Shown: positions 17,894 through 29,617 of the stretch, piece by piece | Numbering within the stretch: position 1 is the stretch's first letter | How the letters are laid out: the number at the start of each line of letters is the position of its first letter | Assembly (NCBI RefSeq): GCF_030296555.1 | Contig: NZ_AP027728.1 | Coordinates: forward strand, 2,046,001-2,110,000 | Length of the DNA: 64,000 nt | From: Microbacterium suwonense | Lineage (GTDB): Bacteria > Actinomycetota > Actinomycetes > Actinomycetales > Microbacteriaceae | Reading direction: 5' to 3' | Program-made: the position numbers and the translations under genes | The notes under the pieces: generated by a model | What the model was told of the DNA's origin: nothing | What the model saw: only the letters and a program-made list of their open reading frames with translations | The model's database searches: none

Positions 17894-19722
17894 ATGCGAA
17901 CTCTCAGCATCCGCCGCGGATCTCGTCGTGGTCCGCAGACCCAGGAACGCATCCTCGCGGCGTTCGCCGTCGCGCTCGGGGCCCTCGTCGCCGTGCTGCT
18001 GCCGGCATCCGCCGCCACCGCCGATGTCAACGATTTCTCGTACTCCTCGTGGGATTCGACCTACGAGGTGTCACTCGACAGCAGCGGGCGCGCCGTGGCG
18101 CACGTCACCGAGAAGATGGTGGCCGAGTTCCCCGATTTCGACCAGAACAAGGGCATCATCCGCGGGTACCCGCAGCGACTCGAGGGCGCTGGTCTCGACA
18201 TCCGCATCCTGTCGGTCACGGATGCCGAGGGCCACGACGTGCCCTTTGAGACCGAGACCGAGGACGGCATGCTGCTCGTGCTCACCGGCGACGACGACTA
18301 CGTGCACGGATCCACGACGTATGTCATCGAATCGACCATGCGCGACTTCATGATCCACGGCACGGAGTCCGGCAACGATGAGTTCTACTGGAACCTGCTG
18401 CCACTGAACAGCACGCAGGACATCGGCGCCTTCCGCGCCACGATGACCTTCTCACCGCAGCTCGCCGCCGCGCTCACCGGAGACGTCGCCTGCTACAGCG
18501 GACGCTACGGCCTGAAGAACCCGTGCACGCTCGATGGTCCGCGCGATTCGGCCGACGGCGCCACCTTCACGTTCGAATCCGGGGAGCGAGTGGCGGGCGA
18601 CGGCGTCACGGCGGCGATCGGCTTCGCCTCCGGCACGGTCACTCCTCCGCCTGCCCGGTTGCCCGACCCGGTCGCCGACTTCGGCCCCGCCGCCGTCGGA
18701 CTCGGCGCGGTGGCCGCCTCCGTCGGCGCCTGGGTGTCGGTCGCCGTGCAGGCCCGCCGACGCCGCAAGGCGACCGGAATCGTGGTCGCACAGTTCGATG
18801 TGCCGGAAGAGCTGCCTCCGCTCGTCGCCGCGGCGCTCATCCCCGGGGCGCCGAACCCGATCCCCGCGCAGATGGTGCAGCTCGCCGTGCAGGGAGCCGT
18901 GCGGCTGGAGGAGGATGCGGGTGCCAAGGCGCGACCGTCGCTGCGGCTGATGGATCGCGATCGCGCACGTGAGCCGTTGGGCAGCGCGATGATCGATGCG
19001 ATCTTCACCGCTGACAGAACGGTGCGCCGCATCCCGCGTTCCAGCACGAAGTTCGCCAAGCGGATGGCCGGGCTGGTCGCCAGGGGAGATCTGAGGCGAG
19101 GCGGCAGGGGTGGCTGACGCAGGAGCACAGCCGTGTCGCAGCGGCATTCGGCTGGGTTGCCGTCGGTCTGCTCGCCGCGACGCTGGTGTTCGTGATCTGG
19201 TCTGCGACGAAGGACCGGGAGCTGCTCGGCCTGTCGGTCGCCGCGTTCATCGTCGTAGTGGTCGCTGTCGGGATCACCTCGTTCGTCGCCTTCAGCAGGC
19301 ACACGCTGCTCACCCATGAGGGTGCGCTGCGCTATGAGTACCTGCTCGGGGTGAAGGAGTTCATCCGCGTGGCGGAGACCGATCGCCTCAAGATGCTGCA
19401 GTCGTACCAGGGTGCGGAGCGGCGCAGCGACGGCACGGTCGACGTCGTGCACCTATACGAGAAGCTGCTCCCCTACGCCATGCTGCTCGGTGAGGAGAAG
19501 AGCTGGACGGCCGTGCTCGAGACCACATACTCGGAGGCGGGCTACAGTCCGGGCTGGATCGACGTCGCTGCCGGCGTCTCGATCGGCTCGCGCCTGTCGC
19601 ACTACTCCACGTCGATGAACTCGGCCGCGACGTACACGCCGTCGAGCTCATCGGGTGGCGGATCCACCGGCGGAGGATTCTCCGGTGGCGGAGGCGGCGG
19701 CGGCTTCTCCGGCGGCCGCTGA
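17894..19722 (+). CDS. DUF2207 membrane protein (one frame break)
   Basis: 609 residues after correction. A signal-like helix (AAFAVALGALVAVLLPASAATA) is followed by an extracellular beta domain (YEVSLDSSGRAVAHVTEKMVAEFP), one helix near VGLGAVAASVGAWVSVAV, a cytoplasmic domain, then two more helices (AVGLLAATLVFVIW, LSVAAFIVVVVAVGITSF). It ends in a Gly/Ser tail (GGGFSGGGGGGGFSGG) typical of DUF2207 proteins. The frame is lost near GGGG 19083-19086; one added G joins both parts. Role unknown. Confidence 0.85.
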
Positions 19723-19747
19723 GCGCTGCCCTTCGCTCGCTCTTCGG

Positions 19748-19977
19748 GTGTCACAACACGCCGCATCCGCCCCAGGGATGCGACCATTCGCGCCACCTGA
19801 AGAAACACGGGCCGAAGATCGCAGCCCACCCTTCCCCTCAGGTGTCACAACACGCCGCATCCGCCCCAGGGATGCGACCATTCTCGCCACCTGAAGAAAC
19901 ACGGGCCGAAGATCGCAGCCCACCCCTCCCCTCAGGTGTCACAACACGCCGCATCCGCCCCAGAGATGCGACCATTC
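19748..19977. repeat. 94-bp tandem repeat, about 2.5 copies, between genes
   Basis: Copies begin with GTGTCACAACACGCCGCATC at 19748, 19842 and 19936; the last is partial. Units are almost identical. Each contains CGCATCC...GGGATGCG, which can fold as a hairpin. The block fills the space between the end of the DUF2207 gene and the end of the DUF2520 gene. No coding signal is seen in the remaining bases to 20032. Confidence 0.93.
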
Positions 19978-20032
19978 GGGTCACACGAAGCAGCTGGGAG
20001 CAAAGGGCGGGCGGAGGCTCAGCGGGGGCGGG

Positions 20033-20734
20033 TCAGAGGCTGAGCGGCGGGTCGAGGGGGCCGGATGCTTCGCGCAACGCCTGTTCGACGGTGGATGACA
20101 CCAGTGCGGAGAGGTATCCGCCCGGGTTGTCGACGCCGACGCCGCGCAGCAGAGAGGTCGCCTGACCGACGATGGCCCGTGAGAACGCGGATGCCGTCGC
20201 AATGGCCTCGCCATAGGCGGCACGATCCTGCTCGGCGATGACGACCGGTTCGCATCCCATCTCCACGGCCAGCGCCTGCGCGATCGGCAGCACAGCCGCA
20301 GGAGCGGTGACTGCGGCGAATGCCGCCTGCAGCTGACGCAGATCCAGAGTCGTTCCCGTGAATGCGATCGCCGGGTGCACCGCCAGCGGGATCGCCCCGC
20401 TCTCGGCAGCAGGGCGCAGCACCTCGACGCCGTGAGCCGGATCGGTGTGCATCACCAGCTGCCCCAGCTGCCAGCCGCCGATCTCGGCGATACCGCTGAT
20501 CAGACCGGGGAGCTCATCGTGCGGCACGGCGACGACGACGAGCTCGCTGCGCCGCACGACCTCCAACGCGTCGAGCACTGGTGCCCCCGGCAGCACGGCC
20601 GCCGCCCTCTCGTCATCCGATCCCGAGGTGATGCCGGTGACCGCATGTCCGGCTCCGGCGAGCGCGGCGCCGACGACGGGGCCCACCCTGCCGGCGCCGA
20701 GGATGCCGATGCCCAGGCGTCCATCGCGATTCAC
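20033..20734 (-). CDS. Rossmann-fold and DUF2520 domain protein
   Basis: 233 residues. The N-terminal half binds NAD(P): LGIGILGAGRVGPVVGAALAGAGH and LVVVAVPHDELP. The second half is the DUF2520 domain (IPLAVHPAIAFTGTTLDL, and a helical bundle after). It resembles ketopantoate-reductase/pyrroline-carboxylate-reductase-like dehydrogenases; the substrate is unknown. The GTG at 20734 is chosen over longer Pro/Ala-rich in-frame extensions that are a shadow of the upstream gene. It follows the PH-domain gene by four bases and ends the folate-linked operon. Confidence 0.85.
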   Translation of the reverse strand: MNRDGRLGIGILGAGRVGPVVGAALAGAGHAVTGITSGSDDERAAAVLPGAPVLDALEVVRRSELVVVAVPHDELPGLISGIAEIGGWQLGQLVMHTDPAHGVEVLRPAAESGAIPLAVHPAIAFTGTTLDLRQLQAAFAAVTAPAAVLPIAQALAVEMGCEPVVIAEQDRAAYGEAIATASAFSRAIVGQATSLLRGVGVDNPGGYLSALVSSTVEQALREASGPLDPPLSL

Positions 20735-20738
20735 CGGA

Positions 20739-22603
20739 TCACTCCGCAGGCGGGGTCGGCGGAGCGGGTGGCGCAGGCGGAGCCTCGGGAGCGGGCGGCG
20801 CAGGCGGAGCCTCGGGCACGGGCGGCGCAGGCGGCACGACGCCCGCCGGCGCAGACCAGGTCGCGCCATCCGTCACGGATGCCACCGCGTCCTCCGCCCC
20901 GCGGTCGCCCCATCCGGCGGCATGCTCGCCCCAGCGGTGCGTGTGGTCATGGGCTGCGGCGAGTGCTGCCGCCCGACTCACCTCGTCGAGCAGGGTGATC
21001 GCGTCGTCGCGTTCGAGGCCGGCGAGGGTTCCCGAGATCGGCCCCATGATCGAGTGGACCTGCCCGCCCGAGACGCGCTGCAGCCGATCGATCGGCCCTT
21101 GGGCGATGGAGACGCCCTGCAGTCGCGCCAACGGGAACACGGCGAGCTTTCGCCAGAGCACTCCCCGGCGCAGCAGCACCCCGAACTCGGTCACGGTGTA
21201 GCCGTGGCGCTTCCACGACAACGGACGACGCCACCATGCACGGGCAGGGATGGTCTTGTACGGATCGCCTTCGACGGGCCCCAGGATGCCGTGCTCCCAC
21301 ACCAGCGGGATGTCGCTGGCCGGCGCATCCGGCAGGATCAGCGACAGCACGCGCTCGACATCGGCTCGTTTGCCGACCGGCAGCACGATGTTGAACTGCT
21401 GAGCGCTGTTGCTCTGCTGCTGCGCGGCGCTCTTGCCGCTCATCCGGTTGATCTTCACCGTCCACCATCCGAACGGGCGCCACAGCAGCGACTGCGTGAC
21501 CTCGACGGCGAAGATCCGGCCGGGAGGCAGGGTCTCGGTCACCGTCGTCAGCAGCCCGTAGGTGATCCGCACGCCGTCCGGTGTGGGTGCGATCGCGTAG
21601 CGCAGCGACTTGGAGATCTGCGCCCAGGTGATTCCGACGACGGCGATCAGGAGGGGATGCCCATGCCGAAGGTGATTCCCAGCATCGCGATGGTGACCTC
21701 GGCGCCCGACTCGCCGTCCGAGGTCATCCCGAGGAAGGCGAAAACCAGCGCGACGACGTAGATCACCCCGAAGAACAGCACCCAGAGCACGGCGGAGATC
21801 AGCTGCGAACCGACCAGTCGACCGGTGGGGATCTTCACCACGCTCTCGGGTGCGACGTCGTCGAGGTCCACTCCGGCGATGAGATCGTTGACGCCGTCGT
21901 TCACCGATCCGACGAGCTGCGAGGTGAGCCCCGACGCCCCCGGCTCCCCGGCCCGCGCACGCTCGCGTGCGGACCGTGCACCGGATGCCAGGCGCAGGAT
22001 GTCGGCGCGAACCGTCTCCGCGCGGGAGGTGGCCAGGTACTCCAGGGGCACGTTCGCGTCGTTGCCGGCGCCGATGACCTCGAGTTTGGCGAGCCCGATG
22101 AGGCGCGCAGGGAAGGGCCGGGTGAGGTTGACGCCCTGCACGCGGTCCAGCGGGGCACGGCGCTGCGAGCGGAAGATCATGCCCTTGCGAACCTCGACGT
22201 GGTCGCCGGTGATGCGGAACTGCTGGAACCGCCACACCAGCCAGAACACCACCACGAGCAGGATCGCGAGTGCGAGCACGCCGAGCAGCGCCACGAGCAC
22301 CAGGTTGTTCGCGAGCACCCAGTCGACCGGGTCGCCGCCGTAGTCGAAGTAGCGGGATTCGTCAGGAGCGAAGGCGCTCACGAACCAGCCGATGACGCGA
22401 TCGCGCATATTCGAGATCACGATGCCGGCGACGATGATCAGCACCAGGCCGCCCTTGAACAGCGGGGTGAGCGGATGCATCCGATGCCACTCGCCGTCGG
22501 CGAGGGACGAAGATCCGCCTTGCGGCAGAACCGCCGGCACCGAGGCCGGTGCGTCGACGGGCCCTTCGAGAGGTTCGGGGGTCGGCTCCGTGGGATCGCT
22601 CAT
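20739..22603 (-). CDS. YdbT-like membrane protein with bacterial PH (DUF304) domains (one frame break)
   Basis: 621 residues after correction. The N-terminus is acidic, followed by membrane helices (GGLVLIIVAGIVIS; NLVLVALLGVLALAILLVVVFWLVW) and repeated bPH2 domains: QFRITGDHVEVRKGMIFRSQRRAPLDRVQGVNLT; KSLRYAIAPTPDGVRITYGLL; and GYTVTEFGVLLRRGVLWRKLAVFPLARLQGVSIAQGPIDR. It ends in a long Pro/Ala-rich tail. The frame breaks at GGGG 21653-21656, repaired by one more G. ATGA overlap with the smaller PH gene upstream resembles the B. subtilis ydbS-ydbT pair. Confidence 0.88.
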
Positions 22604-23297
22604 AGGCCCGTCCGGCGGGTCTCGGCGACCTCGATGAGAGTGTCGCGCAGCGCTTCCGCGCCGTCCTGCGTGAGTCCGGGGATCTGCACGCCGGTGGTGG
22701 CCGCGGCGGTGACCATCTTCAGCTGCGAGACGCCGAAGGCCCGGTCCAGCGGCCCCTGGGTGATGTCGACCAGCTGCATGCGCCCGTACGGCACCGCGAC
22801 CATCCGCTGCCAGAGGATGCCCTTGCGGAACACCACGTCATCGTCGCGCAGCATGTAGCCGAGCGCCTTGGCCTGCCTCGGCAGGATGATCAGCGTGATC
22901 AGCGTGACCAGGATGATCGCGCCCGCCGGTATCCACACCCATGCCTGGTCCAGCACGAGGCCGAGCACGAGCGCTGCGATCACGACGAATGCGATCAGGA
23001 TGCCGTTCTGCACGAACTGCGAGACGACGTACCGCGGCGAGATCTGATGCCAGGTTCCGTCGAGCTTCAGCGCCGCCGCGCTGCGCGGCGTGCGGAGGGC
23101 CTGATACGTGCCGGCATCCAGCGCCGGAGGAACATCGGCCGGAGAGACAGGGACCGGTGGAACATCCGCCACCGGAACAGGGGCCGGGGAACATCCGCCG
23201 CCGGAACAGGGGCCGCAGGAACAGGGGCCGCAGGAAAATCAGCCGGGCGGTCGGCGCCGTCCGGATCACGCGGCGGGGTCGTCGGGCTCTCGGTCAT
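22600..23297 (-). CDS. YdbS-like PH-domain membrane protein (one frame break)
   Basis: 232 residues after correction. A Pro/Ala/Val-rich cytoplasmic start of about 60 residues with VPxADVP-type repeats precedes two helices (NGILIAFVVIAALVLGLVL; VWIPAGAIILVTLITLIIL) and one bPH2 domain (ALGYMLRDDDVVFRKGILWQRMVAVPYGRMQLVDITQGPLDR). The start ATG at 23297 overlaps the DUF3180 gene by 32 bases; the frame shifts at GGGG 23180-23183, where one added G makes it continuous. An internal start near 23172 would avoid the break. Confidence 0.8.
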
Positions 23298-23730
23298 CAG
23301 GATCCTTCGGCAGAGTGCAGAACTGTTCGGCGATCAGTGCGGCCCCGATCAGCACCACTGCTCCGATGATCAGGGCGACCATCGCCACTGTCGACCCTAC
23401 CGGCGCGGGCACCGGACGGGTGGAGAGGAACGCGAGAAGACCCGCACCGAATCCGGCCAGGATCGCACCGAGCAGGCTGGACGCGCGGGCGAGCGTCGAC
23501 GCGCGCAGCGCCCGGAACGGATCGATGCGCGCGCCTCCGCGGACGCTGCGGCGCACCGGCCAGGCCAGTGCCAGCACAACCGCCGCGAGAAGGAGCAGGA
23601 GCACCGGCAGGAACACCGACGGAGTGAAGGTGGCCCGCCCGGTCACGGTCAGCAGGTGGTCGAAGCCGTACCCGGCGCCGGCCGACAGCAGAGCCAGCAG
23701 CGCGATCACGCCGGGCGACGTGCGCCTCAC
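23266..23730 (-). CDS. DUF3180 membrane protein
   Basis: 154 residues with four membrane helices: GVIALLALLSAGAGYGFD, VFLPVLLLLLAAVVLALAW, SLLGAILAGFGAGLLAFLS and VAMVALIIGAVVLIGAALIAE, then an acidic tail. DUF3180 genes follow folK in many actinobacteria, as here, where its ATG overlaps the folK stop. Function unknown. Confidence 0.9.
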   Translation of the reverse strand: MRRTSPGVIALLALLSAGAGYGFDHLLTVTGRATFTPSVFLPVLLLLLAAVVLALAWPVRRSVRGGARIDPFRALRASTLARASSLLGAILAGFGAGLLAFLSTRPVPAPVGSTVAMVALIIGAVVLIGAALIAEQFCTLPKDPDDREPDDPAA

Positions 23731-24281
23731 CGCTGCGCCTCCGACTCGGCCGAGGCGCCTTTCAGACGGCGCACCAGCTCATCCACCCGGCCGAAGCCGG
23801 GCAGCACGGCATCCGGGTCGATGCTCAGCCACGGCTCCAGCACGAACAGCCGCTCGGCGGCACGCGGATGGGGCACCATCAGGTGCTCTGCCTCGCTGCG
23901 GAAACCGCCGTAGGCGATGAGATCCAGATCGAGCGTCCGGTCGCCCCAGCGTTCCGCACGCACCCGGCCGTGCTCCTCCTCGACCGCGTGCAGCATGCCC
24001 AGCAGTACCTGCGGGGCCAGGCGCGTCGTCATCCGTGCGACGGCGTTCAGATAGCGGGGCGCGTCGGGGTCGGGGCCGTCGGGCTTCACCGCGACTGACT
24101 CGATCGGCTCCGACATGACGAGCTCGTCGACCAGCGGCAGCCGGCTCAGCCGCTCGGCGGCCGCGCGCAGCGTCTCGCCGCGATCGCCCTCGTTCGAGCC
24201 CAGCGCCACCACGGCCACCACGGGCTCACGTCCCGGCCTCGGGTCGGGCGGCTCGGGAAGGTGCGTCAGGCGGACGTCCAT
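23727..24281 (-). CDS. folK: 2-amino-4-hydroxy-6-hydroxymethyldihydropteridine pyrophosphokinase
   Basis: 184 residues. HPPK signatures are VALGSNEGDRGETL, PRYLNAVARM and RWGDRTLDLDLIAYGG with the metal-binding Asp pair, then VPHPRAAERLFVLEPW. It transfers pyrophosphate from ATP to the pterin, preparing it for FolP. Residues 1-20 are a Pro-rich extension, so the start may be later. It overlaps folB by 16 bases, as part of the folE-folP-folB-folK operon. Confidence 0.95.
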   Translation of the reverse strand: MDVRLTHLPEPPDPRPGREPVVAVVALGSNEGDRGETLRAAAERLSRLPLVDELVMSEPIESVAVKPDGPDPDAPRYLNAVARMTTRLAPQVLLGMLHAVEEEHGRVRAERWGDRTLDLDLIAYGGFRSEAEHLMVPHPRAAERLFVLEPWLSIDPDAVLPGFGRVDELVRRLKGASAESEAQR

Positions 24282-24658
24282 GCAGCCCTCTCCTGCTGCG
24301 CCCGGTGGATCGAGACGGCCACGTCCGCGAACCTCTGCTCGATCGGCGCCTGCGGCTTGTGCACAGTCACCGTGATGGTCTTGATCCTGGCATCCTCCAG
24401 CACGGCATCCGCGATGCGCTGCGCCAGGGTCTCGATCAGATCGACCGGCTCCCCGGCCACGATCGCCGCGACCTTGTCCGCGAGTTCACCGTAGTGCACG
24501 GTGTCGGCCACGTCGTCCGATGCCGCGGCCTGCTTCAGCGGCAGCCCGAGCCGCAGGTCGATCGTGAACTCCTGGCCGTCGCGCCGCTCGAAGTCGAAGA
24601 CGCCGTGGTGACCGAAGACGGTCAGTCCGGTCAGCAGAATCTCGTCGAGGAAGTCCAT
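24266..24658 (-). CDS. folB: dihydroneopterin aldolase
   Basis: 130 residues. FolB features are ILLTGLTVFGHHGVFDFERRDGQEF, with the family Glu/His region, VHYGELADKVAAIV, and VTVHKPQAPIEQRFADVAVSI with the catalytic Lys. It makes 6-hydroxymethyl-dihydropterin for FolK. The ATG at 24658 follows the folP stop by one base. Confidence 0.95.
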   Translation of the reverse strand: MDFLDEILLTGLTVFGHHGVFDFERRDGQEFTIDLRLGLPLKQAAASDDVADTVHYGELADKVAAIVAGEPVDLIETLAQRIADAVLEDARIKTITVTVHKPQAPIEQRFADVAVSIHRAQQERAAWTSA

Positions 24659-24659
24659 C

Positions 24660-25469
24660 TCAGGCTCCGTCCCATGCGCCGGCGACGGCCAGCGCATCTC
24701 GTGTGGCTGCGACGTCGTGCACACGCACCGCCCAGACGCCTGCACGGGCGGCGAGCGCACTGGTGACTGCAGTGGCCAGGTCGCGGCGACGCTCGCTGAG
24801 CGGTGCATCGCCGGAGACCCGGTGCAGGGCGTCGGCGAGCAGCCGCTTGCGCGAGGTGCCGACGAGCACGCGGTGCCCGAGGGCGCAGATCTCGTCGAGA
24901 CCGCGCAGCACCTCCCAGTTCTGCTCGGCGGTCTTGGCGAACCCGATGCCCGGGTCGACGATGATCCGCGCGGGCGCGATGCCAGCGGCCTTGGCCGCCT
25001 CGACCCGCTCGCGCAGCTCGGCCGCCACCTCGCGGGCGGTGCGCGAGTACTGCGCCCGGGCGTACATGTCCTCCGATGGCCCTCGCCAGTGCCCGATGGC
25101 GATGTCGGCTCCGAGGTCGGCGACGACCGCCAGCATCCGCTCGTCGGCCAACCCGCCCGAGACGTCGTTGACGACACGCGTGCCCGCCCGCACCGCAGCG
25201 ACCGCGGTGTCGGCGTTGAGAGTGTCGATGGAGGTCGGGATGCCGGCATCCGTCAGCGCCTCGATCACCGGCAGCACCCGCCCGCGCTCGACCGCCGGGT
25301 CGACGCGGACCGCGCCGGGCCGGGTGGACTCGCCGCCGACGTCGATCATCGCCGCACCCTGGGAGCGCATCAGGTGCGCGCGCTCGATCGCCGCGGCCGG
25401 CTCGGCGTACCGCCCGCCGTCGCTGAACGAATCGGGGGTGGTGTTGAGGATGCCCCAGATGCCGGTCAT
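24660..25469 (-). CDS. folP: dihydropteroate synthase
   Basis: 269 residues, TIM barrel. Signatures are GILNTTPDSFSDGG, MIDVGGESTRPGA and IIVDPGIGFAKTAEQNWEVLR. It condenses the pterin pyrophosphate with p-aminobenzoate and is the sulfonamide target. ATGA overlap with folE upstream and one base before folB show tight coupling. Confidence 0.97.
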   Translation of the reverse strand: MTGIWGILNTTPDSFSDGGRYAEPAAAIERAHLMRSQGAAMIDVGGESTRPGAVRVDPAVERGRVLPVIEALTDAGIPTSIDTLNADTAVAAVRAGTRVVNDVSGGLADERMLAVVADLGADIAIGHWRGPSEDMYARAQYSRTAREVAAELRERVEAAKAAGIAPARIIVDPGIGFAKTAEQNWEVLRGLDEICALGHRVLVGTSRKRLLADALHRVSGDAPLSERRRDLATAVTSALAARAGVWAVRVHDVAATRDALAVAGAWDGA

Positions 25470-26056
25470 TCGCCGTGGCCGCCGATCAGGGCGATCAGCT
25501 CGGCACGCGCGGCCGGCTCCACGAAAGCACCGCGCGCCGCGATGGTGACGGTGGATGCCATCGGCTGACGGCCCCCGCGCATGGTCACGCAGCCGTGCGA
25601 GGCGTCCAGCACGACCAGCACGCCCCGGGTGTCGAGGTGCTCATCCACGGCATCCGCGATCTGCTCCCCCAGACGCTCCTGCACCTGCGGCCGCGAGGCG
25701 AGCGTCTCGACCACCTTCACCAGCGCGCCCAAGCCGACCACCTGCTCTCCCGGCAGGTAGGCCAGATGGGCGAGCCCGGCGAACGGCAGCAGATGATGCT
25801 CGCAGACGGAGCGGAAGCGGATGTCGCGCAGCAGCACCGCACCCGACGCCAGCGTCTCCGGTGCCGGGCCCCTGGTCACGCTGATGGTGCGGGCCAGATG
25901 GGTGGCGGGATCCTCGTCGACGCCGGCGAAGAGCTCGGCGTACAGCTCCGCCATCCTGCTCGGCGTCTGCTTCAGCCCTGGCCGATCGGGATTCTCGCCG
26001 ATGGCTTCGAGCAGCTCGCGGGTGAGCCGTTCGACGCGCGCCCTGTCGACAGTCAC
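25466..26056 (-). CDS. folE: GTP cyclohydrolase I
   Basis: 196 residues. FolE signatures are IGENPDRPGLKQTPSRMAELY, RDIRFRSVCEHHLLPFAGLAHLAYLP (zinc Cys and His), LASRPQVQERLGEQIADAV and ASHGCVTMRGG (second zinc Cys). It opens the folate pathway by converting GTP to dihydroneopterin triphosphate. The GTG at 26056 lies one base after the ftsH stop and is preferred to the Arg-rich upstream frame. Confidence 0.96.
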   Translation of the reverse strand: MTVDRARVERLTRELLEAIGENPDRPGLKQTPSRMAELYAELFAGVDEDPATHLARTISVTRGPAPETLASGAVLLRDIRFRSVCEHHLLPFAGLAHLAYLPGEQVVGLGALVKVVETLASRPQVQERLGEQIADAVDEHLDTRGVLVVLDASHGCVTMRGGRQPMASTVTIAARGAFVEPAARAELIALIGGHGE

Positions 26057-26057
26057 G

Positions 26058-28064
<2,007 letters not shown>

Positions 28065-28135
28065 GATCCGTTCAGCGTACCGCCAGCCCGCTAGCGCCCT
28101 GCTGTGCGTTCACCGACGGCGTACCCGCACACCCG

Positions 28136-28202
28136 CCCGTCTATTTGTCGCGAATGCACGCGACACGCCGCACATACCGTGCATACGGCACAAATAGACG
28201 GG
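28136..28202. repeat. palindromic intergenic repeat, family A copy 3
   Basis: CCCGTCTATTTGTCGC pairs with GCACAAATAGACGGG. The inside holds GCACGCGACACGCCG as in the other copies. It lies between hpt and ftsH, which read the same way, so it would be in the transcript. Confidence 0.85.
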
Positions 28203-28210
28203 CTTGGGGG

Positions 28211-28762
28211 TCAGGAGTACACGTGCGGGGCGAGCACGGCGACGTCGCGCAGGTTGCGGTACCGCTCGGCGTAGTCCAGACCGTAGCCGACGACGAACTC
28301 GACCGGGATGTCGAAGCCGACGTACTTGCAGTCGATCTCCACCTTCGCCGCCTCGGGCTTGCGCAGCAGCGCGAGCACCTCGATCGACTCCGCGCCGCGG
28401 GATTCGAAGTTCTCCAGCAGCCAGCTCAGCGTCAGACCCGAGTCGATGATGTCCTCGACGATCAGCACGTGCCTGCCGTGCAGGTCGGTGTCGAGGTCTT
28501 TGCGGATCTGCACGACGCCGCTGGACTTGGTGCTCGCCCCATAGCTCGAGACGGCCATCCAGTCCATCGGCGCATGGAACGGCAGCGCACGGGCGAAGTC
28601 GGCCATCACCATCACGGCACCCTTGAGCACACCGACCAGAAGCAGGTCCTTGCCCTCGTAGTCGGCGGCGACGCGCGCGGCGAGCTCCTCGAGCTTGGCG
28701 TGGATCTCCTCCTCTGTGACGAGGATCTGGGTGAGGTCTGCTGAGATGTCCGCTGCACGCAT
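28211..28762 (-). CDS. hpt: hypoxanthine phosphoribosyltransferase
   Basis: 183 residues, purine salvage enzyme making IMP or GMP from base and PRPP. Motifs are LLVGVLKGAVMVMADFARAL, then the PRPP loop HVLIVEDIIDSGLTLSWLL and the purine-recognition region KYVGFDIPVEFVVGYGLDYAERYRNL. In actinobacteria it sits between tilS and ftsH; here a plus-strand DUF937 gene interrupts that order. Confidence 0.96.
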   Translation of the reverse strand: MRAADISADLTQILVTEEEIHAKLEELAARVAADYEGKDLLLVGVLKGAVMVMADFARALPFHAPMDWMAVSSYGASTKSSGVVQIRKDLDTDLHGRHVLIVEDIIDSGLTLSWLLENFESRGAESIEVLALLRKPEAAKVEIDCKYVGFDIPVEFVVGYGLDYAERYRNLRDVAVLAPHVYS

Positions 28763-28846
28763 GCAACGATTTTAGGTCGAACGGCCCCGGCATCCGCACT
28801 ACCCTGAGCGGAGGAGTGGGCGTGCGCCCGCGGGGAGAAGGAAGAC

Positions 28847-29447
28847 ATGGACCTCGACGACATCCTCAAGCAGGTGCCGATCGGCGACATCGCCGAGCGC
28901 TTCGGCGTGAGCACCGACGTCGCACGCCAGGCCGTTCAAGAGGGCGGCGCCGCCCTGGTCGGCGGGCTGGCGAAGAACGCCCAGACTGAGGAGGGATCCT
29001 CGGCGATCGAGCAGGCGCTGAACCGCCACGGCGGCTTCTCGGGAGCGTCGAAGGTCGACGACGTGGATCAGACCGACGGCGACAAGATCGTGAAGCACGT
29101 CTTCGGCGACAAGAAGCAGGATGTCGTGCAGAGCCTCACCAGCTCGGAGAAGACGGCAGGCGGCATCGACTTCGGCAAGCTCCTGCCGATCCTCGCGCCG
29201 ATCATCATGGGCGTCATCGCCAACGCGAAGGGGTCGTCGTCATCCGACGGGAACAGCGGCGGCGGGCTCGGCGATGTGCTCGGCGGCCTGCTCGGCGGCG
29301 GCCAGCAGGGGTCCGGCGGCGGTCTGGGTGACATCCTCGGCGGCCTGGGCGGCCTGCTCGGAGGGTGCGTCGGCGAGCTCGCCTTCGCAGGCCGGCGGCG
29401 GGAACGTGATCGGCGACATCCTCGGCGGGCTTTTCGGCAAGAAGTAG
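28847..29447 (+). CDS. DUF937 family protein (one frame break)
   Basis: 199 residues after correction. The start LDDILKQVPIGDIAERFGVSTDVARQAVQ and the middle KIVKHVFGDKKQDVVQSL match DUF937 (YidB-like) proteins. A long Gly-rich tail of LGDVLGGLLGGG and GDILGGL repeats follows, ending VIGDILGGLFGKK. The frame shifts at GGG 29363-29365; here one G too many, unlike most breaks in the window. The start has AAGGAAG. Function unknown. Confidence 0.85.
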
Positions 29448-29484
29448 CCTTCTGCCCACCGTCTCGCGTGGCGCCGCTGTGTCG

Positions 29485-29560
29485 CCCACCGTCTTCACGT
29501 GGCGCATATGGCCTGATCAGTTGATCGGATGCGGCCATATGCGCCACATGAAGACGTGGG
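29485..29560. repeat. long inverted repeat
   Basis: Arms at 29485-29513 and 29533-29560 match over 28 bases with two differences (left arm begins CCCACCGTCTTCACGTGGCG). It sits between the convergent DUF937 and tilS ends, and could act as a two-way terminator. It shares GGCGCATATGGCC-type words with the family A arms. Confidence 0.85.
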
Positions 29561-29617
29561 TCGATGCGAGGTCAGCGGGCGGCATGAAGGCGTGGGTCGA
29601 TGCGCGGTCAGCGGGCG
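29548..29617. repeat. 35-bp tandem duplication of the tilS 3' end
   Basis: CATGAAGACGTGGGTCGATG at 29548 recurs at 29583 with two changes over 35 bases. The second copy includes the tilS stop codon; the first is a non-coding copy just beyond it. Confidence 0.8.

Noticed and set aside
19748..19977. Possible CRISPR or phage attachment repeats
   Set aside because: The 94-bp units are contiguous, with no unique spacers and no integrase.
28136..28202. Insertion sequence between hpt and ftsH
   Set aside because: No transposase frame or target duplication; it is a copy of the short palindromic repeat family.
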